A stretch of 64,000 nt of DNA from Carallia brachiata (GCA_021464245.1 JADCRB010000007.1:558001-622000), one strand, 5' to 3'. Counted from the stretch's first letter, positions 48,780-61,882 are shown. The notes: generated by a model not told the origin, from the sequence alone. Numbers and translations are program-made.

Positions 48780-51350
48780 CTTCACAGAAGAAATCCATTG
48801 AATTCAGTTATCCACACAGAACTGCAGAGATAAAAGTAAGAGAGCTGCCACTCAGCACAATTATTCAAACTAACAAACTCACTTGAATTACCCTTGAAAT
48901 GGCACCAACAAAAGAGCCGACTTGGACATTACAGTGAACCAAACTCCTCATATCTACTATGCACTTCACCTGTTGCTAACTCTATACCAATGATGAAATC
49001 AAAGACTGAAAGAGACAGAAATCTCAGGCTAAACTCAGCCAAAAATCCAGCTTTACCTAGAATTTCCTCCGTAGTTACCTCAAATTCTTTCTGATAATTC
49101 TTGGCTTTGTAAGATCCAAATCCTGCATAAAGTATTTAGTTTGATTTGACAGCACAAGCCACTGGGTCGTAAATCTAGCATCACGAGGTATACCAGGCAG
49201 CTTGAAAATGAATTAATCACAGCGAGAAAAACTATTACTACAGCTTAGACTTTTTTTTAACATCAATTTTTTCCTCTAGTTCTCCCAGCTTCAAATAAAT
49301 ATTGCCATGAACTAAAAACATTTGAATATTTTTAAACTCGAAAAAATAAGAACTATGATTTTGGCATAGCTTTTTATTATGTTTGGGAAAATTCGCCAAC
49401 ATGCACTATATGAGTGTAATAATTAGTATTGCAAATACATTTCAAGCTCCGTAATGTCATACTCCAAGGCCATACTCTAAGTACGATGGCTACGCAATTT
49501 TATTTTTATTTTTTATCTCTCATCATTGAATTCAAATTCCAAACCTCCTAACTATGAACATGTTTTTTATCACTTTAATTAAATTGAATCGAAACGATCT
49601 AACATCTCAGATACTATTACTTTTACTCTGCCCTGGACCAGGCCCGCCATGAGCCCTTTTTGAGAGTCTGAGTCCATCAAGCTTTTAGAAAAAGGTAATC
49701 CATTAGACCAAAAAAAAAGTAATCCATCCGACGGTACAAAAGATTTACAACTCGAGATCACCACCCGCATGACCTATTAGAATGCAAAGAACAACAACAT
49801 TAGGATTCAATTTCGCAAATGCTTAAGCCAGAAACGGATCAAAGGGCTGAATCAAGATGAATGTCCCACTGATAAACTATAAAATGCATAGTCAATTTTT
49901 AAACTCTCCTTATAAACCCCAATTGGCCAAAACCCATGAAATCCTCCTATATCAATCAGCCCGCGCAGCCACCATTTATTGCCTTTACCCACATCATCCA
50001 ATACTCTAAAGACACTATAACAGCGATTTTTTTTTATGATTTCTCAAGGTTCTCGCGATAAATTCCGGTAAGAAGAATCGCAAAAAGCGAAGTAAAACGA
50101 CATGCGTGAAGCGAGTACCAAAAAAGCGTTTTTATTTTTTATTTTTTTGAAGGTAATAGCCCACCATCAGGATGGAAATAATGAGCAAAAATTTCCTTTT
50201 AATCCCATATCTCTAAATTATCAGGATGCAATTAAAAGCGACTGCCACCACCAATTCAGTTATTAGTGTGTTCTCATCAAAAAAGCCATTAGCGTAGAGA
50301 GACTTGGGGCAGTTGTCATGTCGGGTTTCTGGGCTTTTGGTGGGTTGGAAGTTGGGCCGGGCCTTTCGAGTGTCATATGCTTAACTAGGACTACATTTTT
50401 TTTTTTAATTGCGTTTTGCGTAAGGGAGGGGAATGGAGGGGAAAAAATTACCGCTCTTGCATGTGGTTGAGTTGGTTACGGTGTATAAGTTTTAGGTGAG
50501 AGATCCTAAATTTGCACACTATCAAGCACAATATGGCTTGGGCCAAATTTTTTGGACGTGGCTAAATTTAAACTTCTTTTAGTGTAAATTTTATCGCAAT
50601 TATTCAGATCATTCGCATCATTAAAAAAGAGGTTCAATGTTCCTTAGCGAGATTGTCACAATGTCACCCTCGTTTTCCATCTTCTCAAAAAAAAAAAATA
50701 TATATATATATATATGGTATTTTTGAGTCCCCATCTATTTTTTTTTAATAATAAGGCCAATTTATATTATGAGCAAAAGTGTTTTTTTTTTTTTCCTCTC
50801 GAATACATTACCTTATATTTGCTTGTAAGAATCATGACACTAGTCAGACTAGCTCAGTAATAAAGATACTGTTTGGATGTAACCAGTAACCGAGATAGAA
50901 AGAGAATTTGGTAAATTTCTTTCCAAATGTTGTAGTCATGATATCACATACCAATTGTATACGACTCACACAATGCTCGCTCACAAGGCAATTTATATTA
51001 AGATTAAGATAAAAATTTTCTAGCAACTTTACTGACAATTCAAACACTTGCAAATTAAGTTCAATCTTGAAATTAGCAAAAGGCATTTTGCCACAAAGGT
51101 GCTAAAAAATAGCCAGAATAAATTAGTGGAAGTTTGAATATGTTCTTTACATGTTCTGGGGGTAACATCAATTGAGGTCCCCCACCCCACAACGATGCCA
51201 AACCCATTTCCATCTTCATTATTTCTACTCCACTTTGACGTCTTCTCCACGAGGGAAATGGTGTCACGTCATGGTCCAAATGTCTATCTTATCTTCCAAG
51301 TTCAAGTAACCATATCCTTTTTATAAGTCAAACCACTGTACATATATTAA

Positions 51351-51863
51351 ACATAATTAGTGTAATAAATTTTGTAATTTATTTATTTTTAAAAAATTAA
51401 TAATTTTTTATAATTTTATAATTTAAATTATTATATATTTATTATACTTTTATAATTATGTGATAAAAAATATTTTTGTTCTTGCTTATAAGTGAGATCT
51501 GAATAATTTGCCCAACGCAAGGACAAAGGAAATCTTTACCCATCACATCAAAATCTCGCAGGATATATCCTTCTTGCCACGCATCAAAGCCCAGACAGCA
51601 CCACGATTGAACATAGACATAAATCAGTTATCGGCCGTTGTATATTCCTTATCAATCCACTGTTTAGTGCTTAGTGTTTACCTATTATTTGTTGAAAAAG
51701 GCTACGTAATTATATTTATTGAAATGACACATAATTAATTTATTAATATTTTATAAATTATTTAGTTTTTATTTTTAAATTATAATATATCTCTCATAAT
51801 TTAATAATTTATATTACTATATATCTATTATACTCTCGCAATTACGTGTCCGCAAAAATTTTT
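51351..51863. repeat. Pair of diverged AT-rich direct repeats, about 130 bp each
   Basis: 51351-51478 and 51729-51863 align along their length, both beginning ACATAATTA and ending in TATTATACT followed by AATTA then GTG (or CGTG) and an A/T run. They flank about 250 bp of unlike sequence. They could be ends of an old element or two copies of one AT-rich repeat. Confidence 0.4.
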
Positions 51864-52950
51864 CCATACTACGTTTTAAGTTTTTGTTCATATTTTACGC
51901 TGGGCTTGTTTTAGGTTATGTAGCTCAAAAGCCCCTCATATGGAGTGGAGTTGCTGCCATATATAGGAACAATTTCCTTCCCAGTTTTTGCTTTGGTCTG
52001 GGCTAGAGAAGGGCCCTAGGCGTATGATTAAACTGAAAAAAAAAAAAAATTGCAAGTACGCATGGGAAAATCTAGCGGCGCATGGTGGAAGCCCAGTCAA
52101 CCAAAATAATTAAAATATAGGGGGCAGCCTTTACTGTAATTGTTAGAGGAATTTTCTATTATCAGGTTTAAGATTTAATTTTTAAATTTTTTATTTATTC
52201 TCTATTTTTTATTAATTGATCTCCAGTTTTCTAAAAATAAAAAAATGATTAAAATATATTATACTAAATTTAAAATATATTACAATTATGAAAATATATA
52301 TTATTTTAAAATAGTTTTTTGAGCTTTTTTTTTGCTCAAAGTTTTTTTTTGAGTTTTGAATGATTCATTGTTGCTACCACAGTCCTCGAACACTAAAATA
52401 AACATGTTCCAGAGAGAATGCCTGTCCTGCGCCCACCCATTCATTATGAAAATTTATTTTTTTAAAATTATATATTTATTTAGTGTCCTGTGCCTTCCTA
52501 CACTGTCTTTCATGCCAAATTAAACAAAAGCCTTTTTACATAGAAAGTGAGATTCATGAGCCATACCCACTAGAGATTACCTTTTTTAATATTGTTATGA
52601 AGATACAGAAAATAAAAATAACTTAGACATAGATTTACTTATTTTAATCATAATTATTTGATTATTATGTAAAAAAAAAAAATTACTGTCAACAGTTATA
52701 TATATGTTGGATTCCATATCTCTATTTTTCATATTTTCATAATATTTTTTGTTCTTTTCTTTTCCCTCCATTGAAGTATAAACAAAAATTCTTCATTGCA
52801 CTATTCACGGAATAATTATGAGTATCTAAAATATTATATTGTGTATCACGTCATTTTACAAGAAAATCATCACATACATTAAGTATATATTTTACACAAT
52901 AAATAAAATTTTTACAATAAGAAATGTTGAAGGATAAAAATTTATAATTG

Positions 52951-53288
52951 ATATGTGAAATATCAATTACACCCATGTAGTTGTTTGGTTGGTGTTTTGG
53001 TATTCTTTCCTTCTGCCACGACCTAAGTTCAAGTCTCATTTATGTGATCGCTCTATAATTTAGGGATTAAAGTGCAAAGTATGTTATTGAATTCCAAACT
53101 CATTCATATTATAACTGAATTTAGAGAGATTCACTCAGATCTAATAGTATTCAAATGGTCGGTCATTTCTTTATAAAAGGTTAAATGAGGATAACAGTGA
53201 ATAATTTCAATCTTAACTAATATGTACGATGACTAATATATCCGTAATATATTTTTTTTATGATAAAAAAATATGTGAAATATCAATT
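52951..53288 (+). mobile_element. Full-length tRNA-derived SINE with perfect 18-bp target duplication
   Basis: The element 52969-53270 (302 bp) starts ACACCCATGTAG, has an A-box-like TAGTTGTTTGGTTGGTG (about 52978-52994) and a B box AGTTCAAGTCTC (53026-53037), and ends in a short A-run. Identical 18-bp copies of atatgtgaaatatcaatt flank it at 52951-52968 and 53271-53288. Intact ends and the perfect duplication indicate a young insertion. Confidence 0.85.
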
Positions 53289-55380
53289 GATTGATTTGCG
53301 GTTATATGGGTGGACACGGTGGACCTTGCCTCTCCATCTGATTCTTGCAAATTGTCGGTATGCGCCCAGCAACTTGGCTATAATAATTGGGAGCATGTTG
53401 TCAAAATGGCTAAAAGCTAGGGAAAACCTGAATTTGTGAAACACAACTTTTGGGCTTGCAATTGCAATTGGGTAAAGGGGTCAAGAAATCCCAAAGGAAG
53501 CTGTCAACAACTTTTCGGGGTTGCCAATGGCCCCTTCCGTTACTGAAGAATCGAAGGGTAACGAAAACGAAACCAACATTATAGAAGAGAGAGAAAGAGA
53601 GAGTGCGATAGTTGAGATAATGACAATTTTAAGGAAAAAAAAAAAGAGTAAACACAAATGGCATATTACAGACTCATTTAAAAAAATACCGTTGACTCAC
53701 TATACAATATAATTTCTTTTCCACTATCATTTTGCCTTTACTCTTTTTTTTCTTGGTGGAAAGGAATATTATTTTGCCTTTACGGTGTCATCACAGAGTT
53801 AGTTGGAACTAAAATGAATTTAGAGCTCAATCAAGTTAATTTTTAGAGAATTGAAATCGGTACACAATTTCGAACTGAACCAGAATTGTGGAAGGACCGG
53901 TCTGATAAAGGTTCTTTTTAAAAACCAATAACAGAACCAATACAATAAAAGTAATAACAAATATTCTAAAAATCGTATTATGAAATATCTCAAAATATAT
54001 AATTATAAAAAGAATCGTTAATTTTTTTTTAATTTAACAGTGTTAAAAAATTAATAATTTTATTTACAATTATACATTTAAGATATTTTATGACACAATT
54101 TTCAAAATATTTAATATTATTCGTACAAGAATTCATTTAAAAGTTGAATAAGAATTAAAATTACGGTCTAGTAAAAGTTGTATCAAATTGACTGCTTAGA
54201 ATAATTAATTCACTGGCATTATGTAAAAAATCTTCATCTCTTCTAATTTTTTTTTTCTAATCCTAATATGAACTCTGACCCATCATAAGACCAAAAAAAA
54301 AACAAGAAAAAAGAAAAAAGCTGTATTGTGAGGATATTCAATTTATGCCACACTTGTAGAAGGTGTAACTTTGGACTTTATTCTAAGCTATAATCTATAT
54401 CTTTTTTTTTTTTTTTTGGTTAATAAAGGCAATGTTGTGTTTTAAAAAGAAAAGACAAACTAGTGCAAAGAATAGAATTGAGACAAACGGAAAAGATGTC
54501 GAATCTAAGTTCTTTTTTAAATTTATTGAGCACCCTTTTGGAATTAACGAAAAAAGTTCCACCCTTAGCATTTGAAAACAGAAGAGACATAAATCCAATG
54601 GCGACGAGTAGTAAGTATCCTAAGCAAAGTGTCTTCTTTAAGATTATATATATATATCCTTCTGTAGAACAAAGAAAAAGGAAATCAAACACACATTGGC
54701 TGATGCCCATAGCCGCTAATACCAACCAGTGCGCTGAGAAAGAAATTTTAGAAAGCCTCCTAATTTAATGCAAACGAAAGTGAAAAAATAAGTCACGATA
54801 TAAATGAATTCTAAATTAAAATTTTTTTTTTCTAATTGAGCTGCAAAATAATTCTCACCTTTCACATAAAGTTCATCTCTTTTCTAAGGATTAAAATTTA
54901 GAAATTTCAAAGCTAAAAATATAAACTCTAATTGTCTTTTCATTATACTTATATATATTATTAAACAAAATAAAAAGGTATTATTATATGATTGAAAGAA
55001 ATTTGTTAAAAAAATTTTAAAATATAATTCACTAAATTTATTGTATAACTGTATTAATTATAAATATAAATATAAAAAAATTATTCTCTTTTTATTACAT
55101 AATAAATTTATATTAATTAATTATTTTAAAAATTATTCCAAACTTTTTTTTTTTTTTTTTTTGCGAGCATACACTTTTTGAAAATAGAAAAAGACAAAAG
55201 GAGCGAGGATAGCCGAGCCGCGAGACGTTGTCCAATCAGACGTGGCACCCCAATGTTATCTTTCGCTGCCTGGGATCGTATCGTACCGTCGTTATCGGAT
55301 AGATTAGCTTTTGCTAATATGACTGGCTAGCCACCAGCACAATTTTTGTCATTTTATTACACGCGTACATGTTTATTAAT

Positions 55381-55647
55381 GGTGTGTTTGGTGTGGAAAA
55401 GAAAAAGAGAGAAAAAATATATAATTATTATTATTATTTTTTAAATATTTTTTTACTTAATTTTTTATTTTTATCTAAATATCTTATTTTTCTCATTATT
55501 TTTTCTCTCATAAATTACTATTTATTTTTTATTTCACTATACTTTTTTTTTCTTAATTTTTCCACCATTCCAAATATATTATTTTCTCTCTACTTTTTTT
55601 TCCTTTCCCCACATTTTCCTACCTTTCCTCTCACTCCAAACGCACAC
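55381..55647. mobile_element. MITE-like element with GTGTGTTTGG ends
   Basis: Left end GGTGTGTTTGGTGTGGAAAAG mirrors the right end CACTCCAAACGCACAC. Purine-rich left arm and pyrimidine-rich right arm, about 267 bp, no coding capacity. TTA follows the right end and occurs just before the left end, but boundaries are uncertain. Confidence 0.5.
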
Positions 55648-57831
55648 TTAGAGTCAAGTCATTTGGCAATTTTACAATTAGCTTTGGGACATGAATAGAA
55701 AAATTAGACAAAGGCTAATAAAGACACTTTTTTATTTTTATTTTTTTTAAAAAATTAAATTTAAGTATATTTCATATTATTTTAAAACTTAATTTTTAAT
55801 TAAAAATTCATTTTTTTAGTCTTTTGATTGTTCTTAGACAGATTTTTCTCTCCACAAAACTTTTCTCTCTTGTAATACAATTGTGTGGGTTTGCGACAAT
55901 CTATTTAATTTAACAAGAATAAATATATCATTAAAGAAAAAAATTAATACGGTCTTTACAGCCATGGACATCACCGATCCAACAAGGGCAAAATTTCCTT
56001 TTAATGTGGGAGACAAAAGAACCAAAAAAGGCATTCCATATTTCCGCTGTGGTCCTGCATTATCGCAAGTACGGTATTTAAATGACATGTGTATTGCATA
56101 GCTGCACGGCAAAATCTTTCTGTCCACATTTCATATACATTCCGCTTGTTAAAATTTAGATTTATTGATTAAAAATATTGAGTTTTGATCAAAAGAAAAA
56201 AATATGAAGTTCATAAAAATAAAAAATTAGTTTATGATATAATTTACGGTTTAATATATCTCTTAGTAAACAAAAAAAAAAAAACGTTTCTCCTAAAGTT
56301 ACACAGTTTACAAATAAATTATACATGCAAACATAAATACTGTTATAATGCAATTGGCCCAAGTAGAACATAATTTTATAATGGAGTGCTTGGAAAACTC
56401 ATGCACAATTTTTTTTTTTTTTTGGTTTTTCAAGAACTGAAAATCAATTAGTCAAGAAGAAGATAATGCGACTATTAGCCTGAAATTCGAATCTCATACA
56501 TAAAATGGAAAGACGACACTTCCAACTAATACTCTCTCCTGTCTTTCTTGGGTTTATGGCAATCAAAAGCTAGAGAGTCACTCCACTGCCTTGATTTGGC
56601 CCATTTGCTTCAGTGGGCACAGGCATCTCCCGTCCCTTGCCTAGATCTACCAAAGAAAGCAAAACTATATATTTAATTCATTTTGTTGACCATGTCGATT
56701 TAAAAATAAAATAAAAAATTATCAATGCCGATGCAACATGTGCGTGAGATGCCCTATCAAATCATGCTAATAAATAATGAATTATTAAATTTTATAACAG
56801 GATCACAAGAAATAAACATAATTTCAACACAAATCTACTATATTTAAGCTTAAATATTGATTGGTATTTATAAAAATTCTAAAAATTGAAATTAAAGGAT
56901 ATAAAATTATATATTTGTAAGTTCTTGTTTAATCATATTTTCATAATATTTGTATCAATTATTATAATAATATAGATAATTTTTTTTAAAATATTCCAAC
57001 AAACATCTTAGGCACATCTTATATTGTTGTTATTATTTAAATTTGAGTCCTCACATTATTACCATCTTCTAATACACAAGATAAATGTTAAGAGTGCAAT
57101 GTTAGAATTCATATATATTAATACTATGATAAAGTGTAAAAAGAATTATTCGAATTCAACATTAATTAAGTGGTAGATTCTTTAATAAAGAGAAATTAAA
57201 TGAATACTTTAATAAATGATCTAGACTACATTCTAGTATACAATGATTAATATGAATACAATACCCTATTTCTTTAATCTAAAAAGAAAATCTAATATTC
57301 TCCCCATCACAAAAAGACACCAGATTTATAAAGCCAGGCTTTGAAGAAGGGAATCTATGCTTGCCACGCCGATCCCAACAAAATCTCTCTCAATATTTAT
57401 GTCAAACAAAAAAAAATCTCCACATCATTCTAAATTAAAAAAGAGTTTACATTGATAAGAATAGAAATAATAAATATAAGAGTGACGCATAAGATTATTT
57501 ATACAATTAATTACTTTATTTATGTAAAAAGATACTTAATTTTTATAATAAAATTTTAAAAAAAATTTATTTATTTTTTTATTATAAAAATTAAATATTT
57601 TATTATATAAATAAAATAATCGATTAACTAAATAATCTCAGGCGTATACTCACTTATTTATTTTCCCGCGTCCATAATCAAGCCCTTTTATAAAAGTTGA
57701 TGAAGTAAACGCCTGTCCGAATTTTTTATCAGCTTAAAGCCCGGACGGACCAGACAAAGCCATTCCTGCGCGCACAAACACACATAGAGAACATACATAT
57801 ATACACTTCAGCTTCTGTATGGTCGCCGGCA

Positions 57832-60800
57832 ATGCCCACGCCGGTCAGCGTGGCAAGGCAATGCTTGACGGAGGAAGCAGTGCGTGCTCTCGATGATGCC
57901 GTGGCAGTGGCGCGTCGGAGGAGCCACGCGCAGACGACTTCTCTCCACGCGGTCTCCGCCTTACTCGCCATGCCGTCTTCAACTCTCCGCGATGCCTGCG
58001 CGCGTTCCAGGGGCAGCTCGTACTCCCCACGCCTCCAGTTACGCGCCCTGGATCTTTCCGTCAGCGTCGCTCTCGACCGCCTGCCCTCCTCCTCTAAGTC
58101 CACGGAGGAGCCTCTAGTCTCGAATTCCCTCATGGCGGCGATCAAACGGTCTCAGGCGAATCAGCGGAGGCACCCGGATAACTTCCACCTCCAGCAGATT
58201 TGTAACCATCAAACGGCGTCGTCCGCTTTGAAGGTGGAGCTCAAGTACTTCATGATATCCATTTTGGACGACCCGGTTGTGAGTCGGGTCTTTGGAGAAG
58301 CCGGGTTCAGGAGCTGTGATATCAAGTTAGCCATTATCCAACAGCCGTTGAACCCGAGTGAGAAATTCTCTCGGACCAGATGCCCGCCAATTTTCCTCTG
58401 CAATTTGGCCGGGTCATCGGAGTCGGGTCAACCCGGGTTTAGCTTCCCATTCAGTAGATACGAAGACGGGGACGAGAATTGCCGGAGAATTGGTGGGGTT
58501 TTAGTGAAGAGAAACGGGAAAACGAAAAACCCTTTACTCTTTGGAGTCTGTGCTAGTGATGCTCTTAGGATGTTCATTGAATATGTGAACAGAGAGAAAG
58601 GTAAAGAAAGTGTCTTGCCTGGCGAGCTTGCTGGTCTAACTGCAATTTCGATGGAAAAAGAGATTCTTGAGTTCGTTGGTGAAGAAAGCATTGATGGAGC
58701 CAAGATGGGTTCCGTGTTTGAGGAGGTGGGTGATAAACTGGAGCGGTGTTCTGGCCCGGGAATTGTGGTGAGTTTTGGAGAACTGAAGGTTTTGGTGGGT
58801 GAAAGCTTGTCTAGTGAGTCTGTGAGATATGTAGTTTCGAAATTGACGGGCTTGTTGGAGTCCTATGGAGAGAAGGTTTGGTTGATGGGAGCTGCAGAAA
58901 GTTATGAAATGTATAGCAAGTTTTTGGAGCGGTTTCCCAGTATAGAAAAGGATTGGGATCTCCAACCTCTGCCCATTACTACATCCAAAAGTTCCGATCT
59001 TTTTGGCTCCAAATCCAGGTAAGTGCTTCTACCATTTCTTTTTGTGTTATATTTTTATTTCTGTTGGTTTCAATAATTCAATATGATATGTAAACAATAA
59101 AGGGCAGCCCAACTTTGTTTGAAGCCTCGCAGTTGCATGGGATTTACAGCATTCAATTTTCCTGCTGGTTTTAGAGTTATTCTATTTGCGATTGTTGGAT
59201 ATTTGATTTCTGTGTTTGATATGTTGTCTGCCCTGCCATCTCCCATCGGCCATTTTCTGCATAAAGTATTTCATGTGGCAATTGTGTCTGGTCTGCTTGC
59301 CGTGGCATTGAAGTAATAAATTCTTGTCAAGTTTTCTCTTCAGCTTTAGTCAAATGGTTGGATGGTACTAGAGATGCCACCAGCTTTTGGACTTGTGTTT
59401 ATTAATCCACTTAGTTAAAGACGGTGCTCTGGTACTCAAGATCTTTCAAAGAACATCTCTTACAAGTTGCATTATAACGTTGCACGGATCAGCTTAGTCT
59501 GTTCCAAAATCTGTTCACATTTCAATGTACACATACAGTTTATCTTCACTTGTCGATTACCCATTGAATCTCTCACAGTTCTGTGCCGACGGCATGCAGC
59601 TTGATGAGTTCCTTCGTTCCATTTGGTGGCTTCTTCTCTACACCATCTGATTTCAAAAATCCATTGAGCAGCATGAGTACCCGGTGTCACCTTTGCAATG
59701 CAAAGTATGAGCAAGAAGTTGCTGCTGTTTTGAAGATGGGATCAACAATCTCAGTCGCAGATCAGCACTCAGAGAAGTTACATTCTTGGTTACAAATGGC
59801 TGAACTTGACAAGAGCAAGGGAGTGGATGTGGCCAAGGTGTGTTGCTCCTTCAAAGTTGGAAAACTTTGGAATAATTTGTTATGAGCATCTTTAGTTGCA
59901 AAATTTTTGTAAGAAGATTTATAGATTGTCCAATTCTTCTGTATTTCGCTGTGATTGGGATGAATTTGTGGCAACATTTATCTAAGAATCTGCTTCACCT
60001 TCAGTGCAGACTGCTGCTGATGGTGGATCATTGAATGCTAAGATTCTGGGGTTGCAAAGTAAATGGAATGATATCTGCCAACGTCTTCATCACAAGCAGC
60101 CATTCTCCAATTTTGATATTTTCCAGGCTAGGTCCCAGGCTCAATTGCTGATGGTTTTCTACGTGACACAGATGGAAAGGAGAGCAGCAGCGGCAGTAGC
60201 AGTAGTAAAGAGTCATCATTAAAGGATAGTCAGTTTGCAAATACAAGTTTTGGTGTTAACAAGGCAGTGCAGAAGACATTAGTGGGTGAAACTAGCATTC
60301 CAACAGCAGTGGCTTCAAAAGCTGATAATATTGGTTGTCAATTTAAGCCACAAGAAGAAGTATCAAACGGCTGCAACCCATATCCTTTGCTTCAAGCAAG
60401 TCTGCCCACTGACCATACCTCATCTCCGTCTGTCACTTCTGTGACCACAGATTTGGGTTTGGGAACAGTGTATGCATCAACCTCTCTGGAACCAGAAACT
60501 TCAAAATTGTGTGGTCACCAGGAGCACCCTCGGCACTTCTCAGGTTCCTGTTCTGCCGAGCTTGATGTTGTCGGTGGGAGTACTTCATGGCAGATTGCAC
60601 TGTCTTCTTCTTGCTCTGGTCTTTTAGGAGGGCAATTGGATTTGTCATATTACAAATCAGTGAGGAGAAGTCTTGCTGAAAAAGTTGGCTGGCAAGAAGG
60701 TGCCATATGCACTATTAGTGAAGCTGTATGCCGCTGGAAAGCAGGATGGCAGACGATGTGACTCTAAAAGACAAGATGTTTGGCTTACTTTCCTTGGACA

Positions 60801-61882
60801 CGATAGAGTGGGGAAGAAAAGAATTGCTTCAGCACTTGCTGAGATAATGTTTGGCTGCAAGGAAAGTGTATGCCACGTGGATTTGAGTACCCATGACCCG
60901 ATTAGCTCATCCAATTCAATGTCTGATCATCGAGAATCAAATGATTATGATGCAAAGTTTAGGGGCAAAACAGTTATTGATTATATTGTTTCGGAACTGA
61001 ATAAGAAACCCCAGTCAACAGTTTTCCTCGAAAATATAGACAAGGCTGATCTTCAGACACGGACTAGCTTGTCTCAGGCCATAAGAAGTGGTAAGTTCCC
61101 AGATTCCATGGGAGGGAAATCGGCACAAACAACAGGATTTTTGTGACAACATTAACAATCGAGACAGGTAAGAAGTTTTCCCATTTGGAGCAAGAACCTG
61201 TCGACTATTCTGAGGTCCAGATACTTGAAGCCAAGAGCTGGCAAATACGAATAAAAGTTGAACAACTTAGTGAGGATACAAGCGGAAGCAATAAAATGAA
61301 TACAGGATTTCAAGAAAAGTGTCCCCAAGATCATGTGTTGCCAAACGAAAGCTAAATGGAAGCATTGACTCTACAGGGGATGAAATAATTTGTGAGGCTG
61401 AGAAGCGGGTGCAGAAAGCATTAAGATCTCATCTTGATTTGAATCTTCCTGTAGAAGAGGCAGAAGAGGATGTCAGTTCTCAGAATAACAGGGATCCCAT
61501 TTCTGAAAACTCCGAAGCTTGGTTGGAAGATTTCCTGAGCCAAGTTGATGAGAAGGTTGTATTTAAGCCCTTTGATTTTGATGCTCTTGCTGAGAAAATA
61601 TTGAAGGAAATCGCCATACAATTTCAGAGCGTGTTTGGATATGAGGCTCTGCTGGACATTGATCATGAAGTTATGATACAAATTCTTGCTGCTTCATGGT
61701 TATCGGAAAGGAAGAGGGCAGTGGAGGACTGGGTCAAAAACGTTCTTAGCATAGGTTTCACTGAAGCGCGGCAGAAGTACAATGCTAATGCTGGATCTGT
61801 TGTAAAGTTAATTTCTTGTGGAGGCCTCTTGGTGGAAGATCAAGCTCCTGGAGTGTTGCTGCCTTCAAGAATTAATATGTGA
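57832..61882 (+). CDS. SMXL: SMXL6/7/8 (D53-type) strigolactone signalling repressor, three exons, frameshifted
   Basis: Nuclear HSP101-like protein that recruits TOPLESS and is degraded via D14-MAX2 on strigolactone perception. Exons: 57832-59018, 59600-59837, 60010-61882; about 1,100 residues when the shifts are discounted. The double Clp-N domain starts MPTPVSVARQCLTEEAVRAL. Later come RCHLCNAKYEQEV in exon 2, VWLTFLGHDRVGKKRIA (degenerate Walker A), the FRGKT degron (60958-60972), VFLENIDKAD, and the EAR motif LDLNLPV (61433-61453). RGKT plus EAR exclude SMXL3/4/5. One-base shifts: about 60131 (GGG read as GG), about 60745, 61106 (CCC read as CC in the conserved DSHGREI block) and 61315 (A-run). 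The rest is highly conserved, so the gene is probably functional. Confidence 0.9.

Larger units (their letters stand above)
49130..57831. other. Long AT-rich spacer upstream of SMXL
   Basis: About 8.7 kb without a supported gene. It contains a full-length SINE (52951-53288), a MITE-like element (55381-55647), a pair of diverged AT-rich direct repeats (51351-51478 and 51729-51863), a TA microsatellite near 50699-50716 and a GA-rich tract near 53585-53602. A small GC-richer island at 55195-55310 has CCAATCAGACGTGGCA, a promoter-like arrangement with no gene attached. Confidence 0.4.

Noticed and set aside
50441..50560. Possible SINE head (GTGGTTGAGTTGGTTACGG with a weak downstream B box)
   Set aside because: The B box is poor and I found no A-tail or target duplication.
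57729..58145. Minus-strand open frame opposite the SMXL N-terminus
   Set aside because: It is an antisense shadow of the GC-rich Clp-N coding region.
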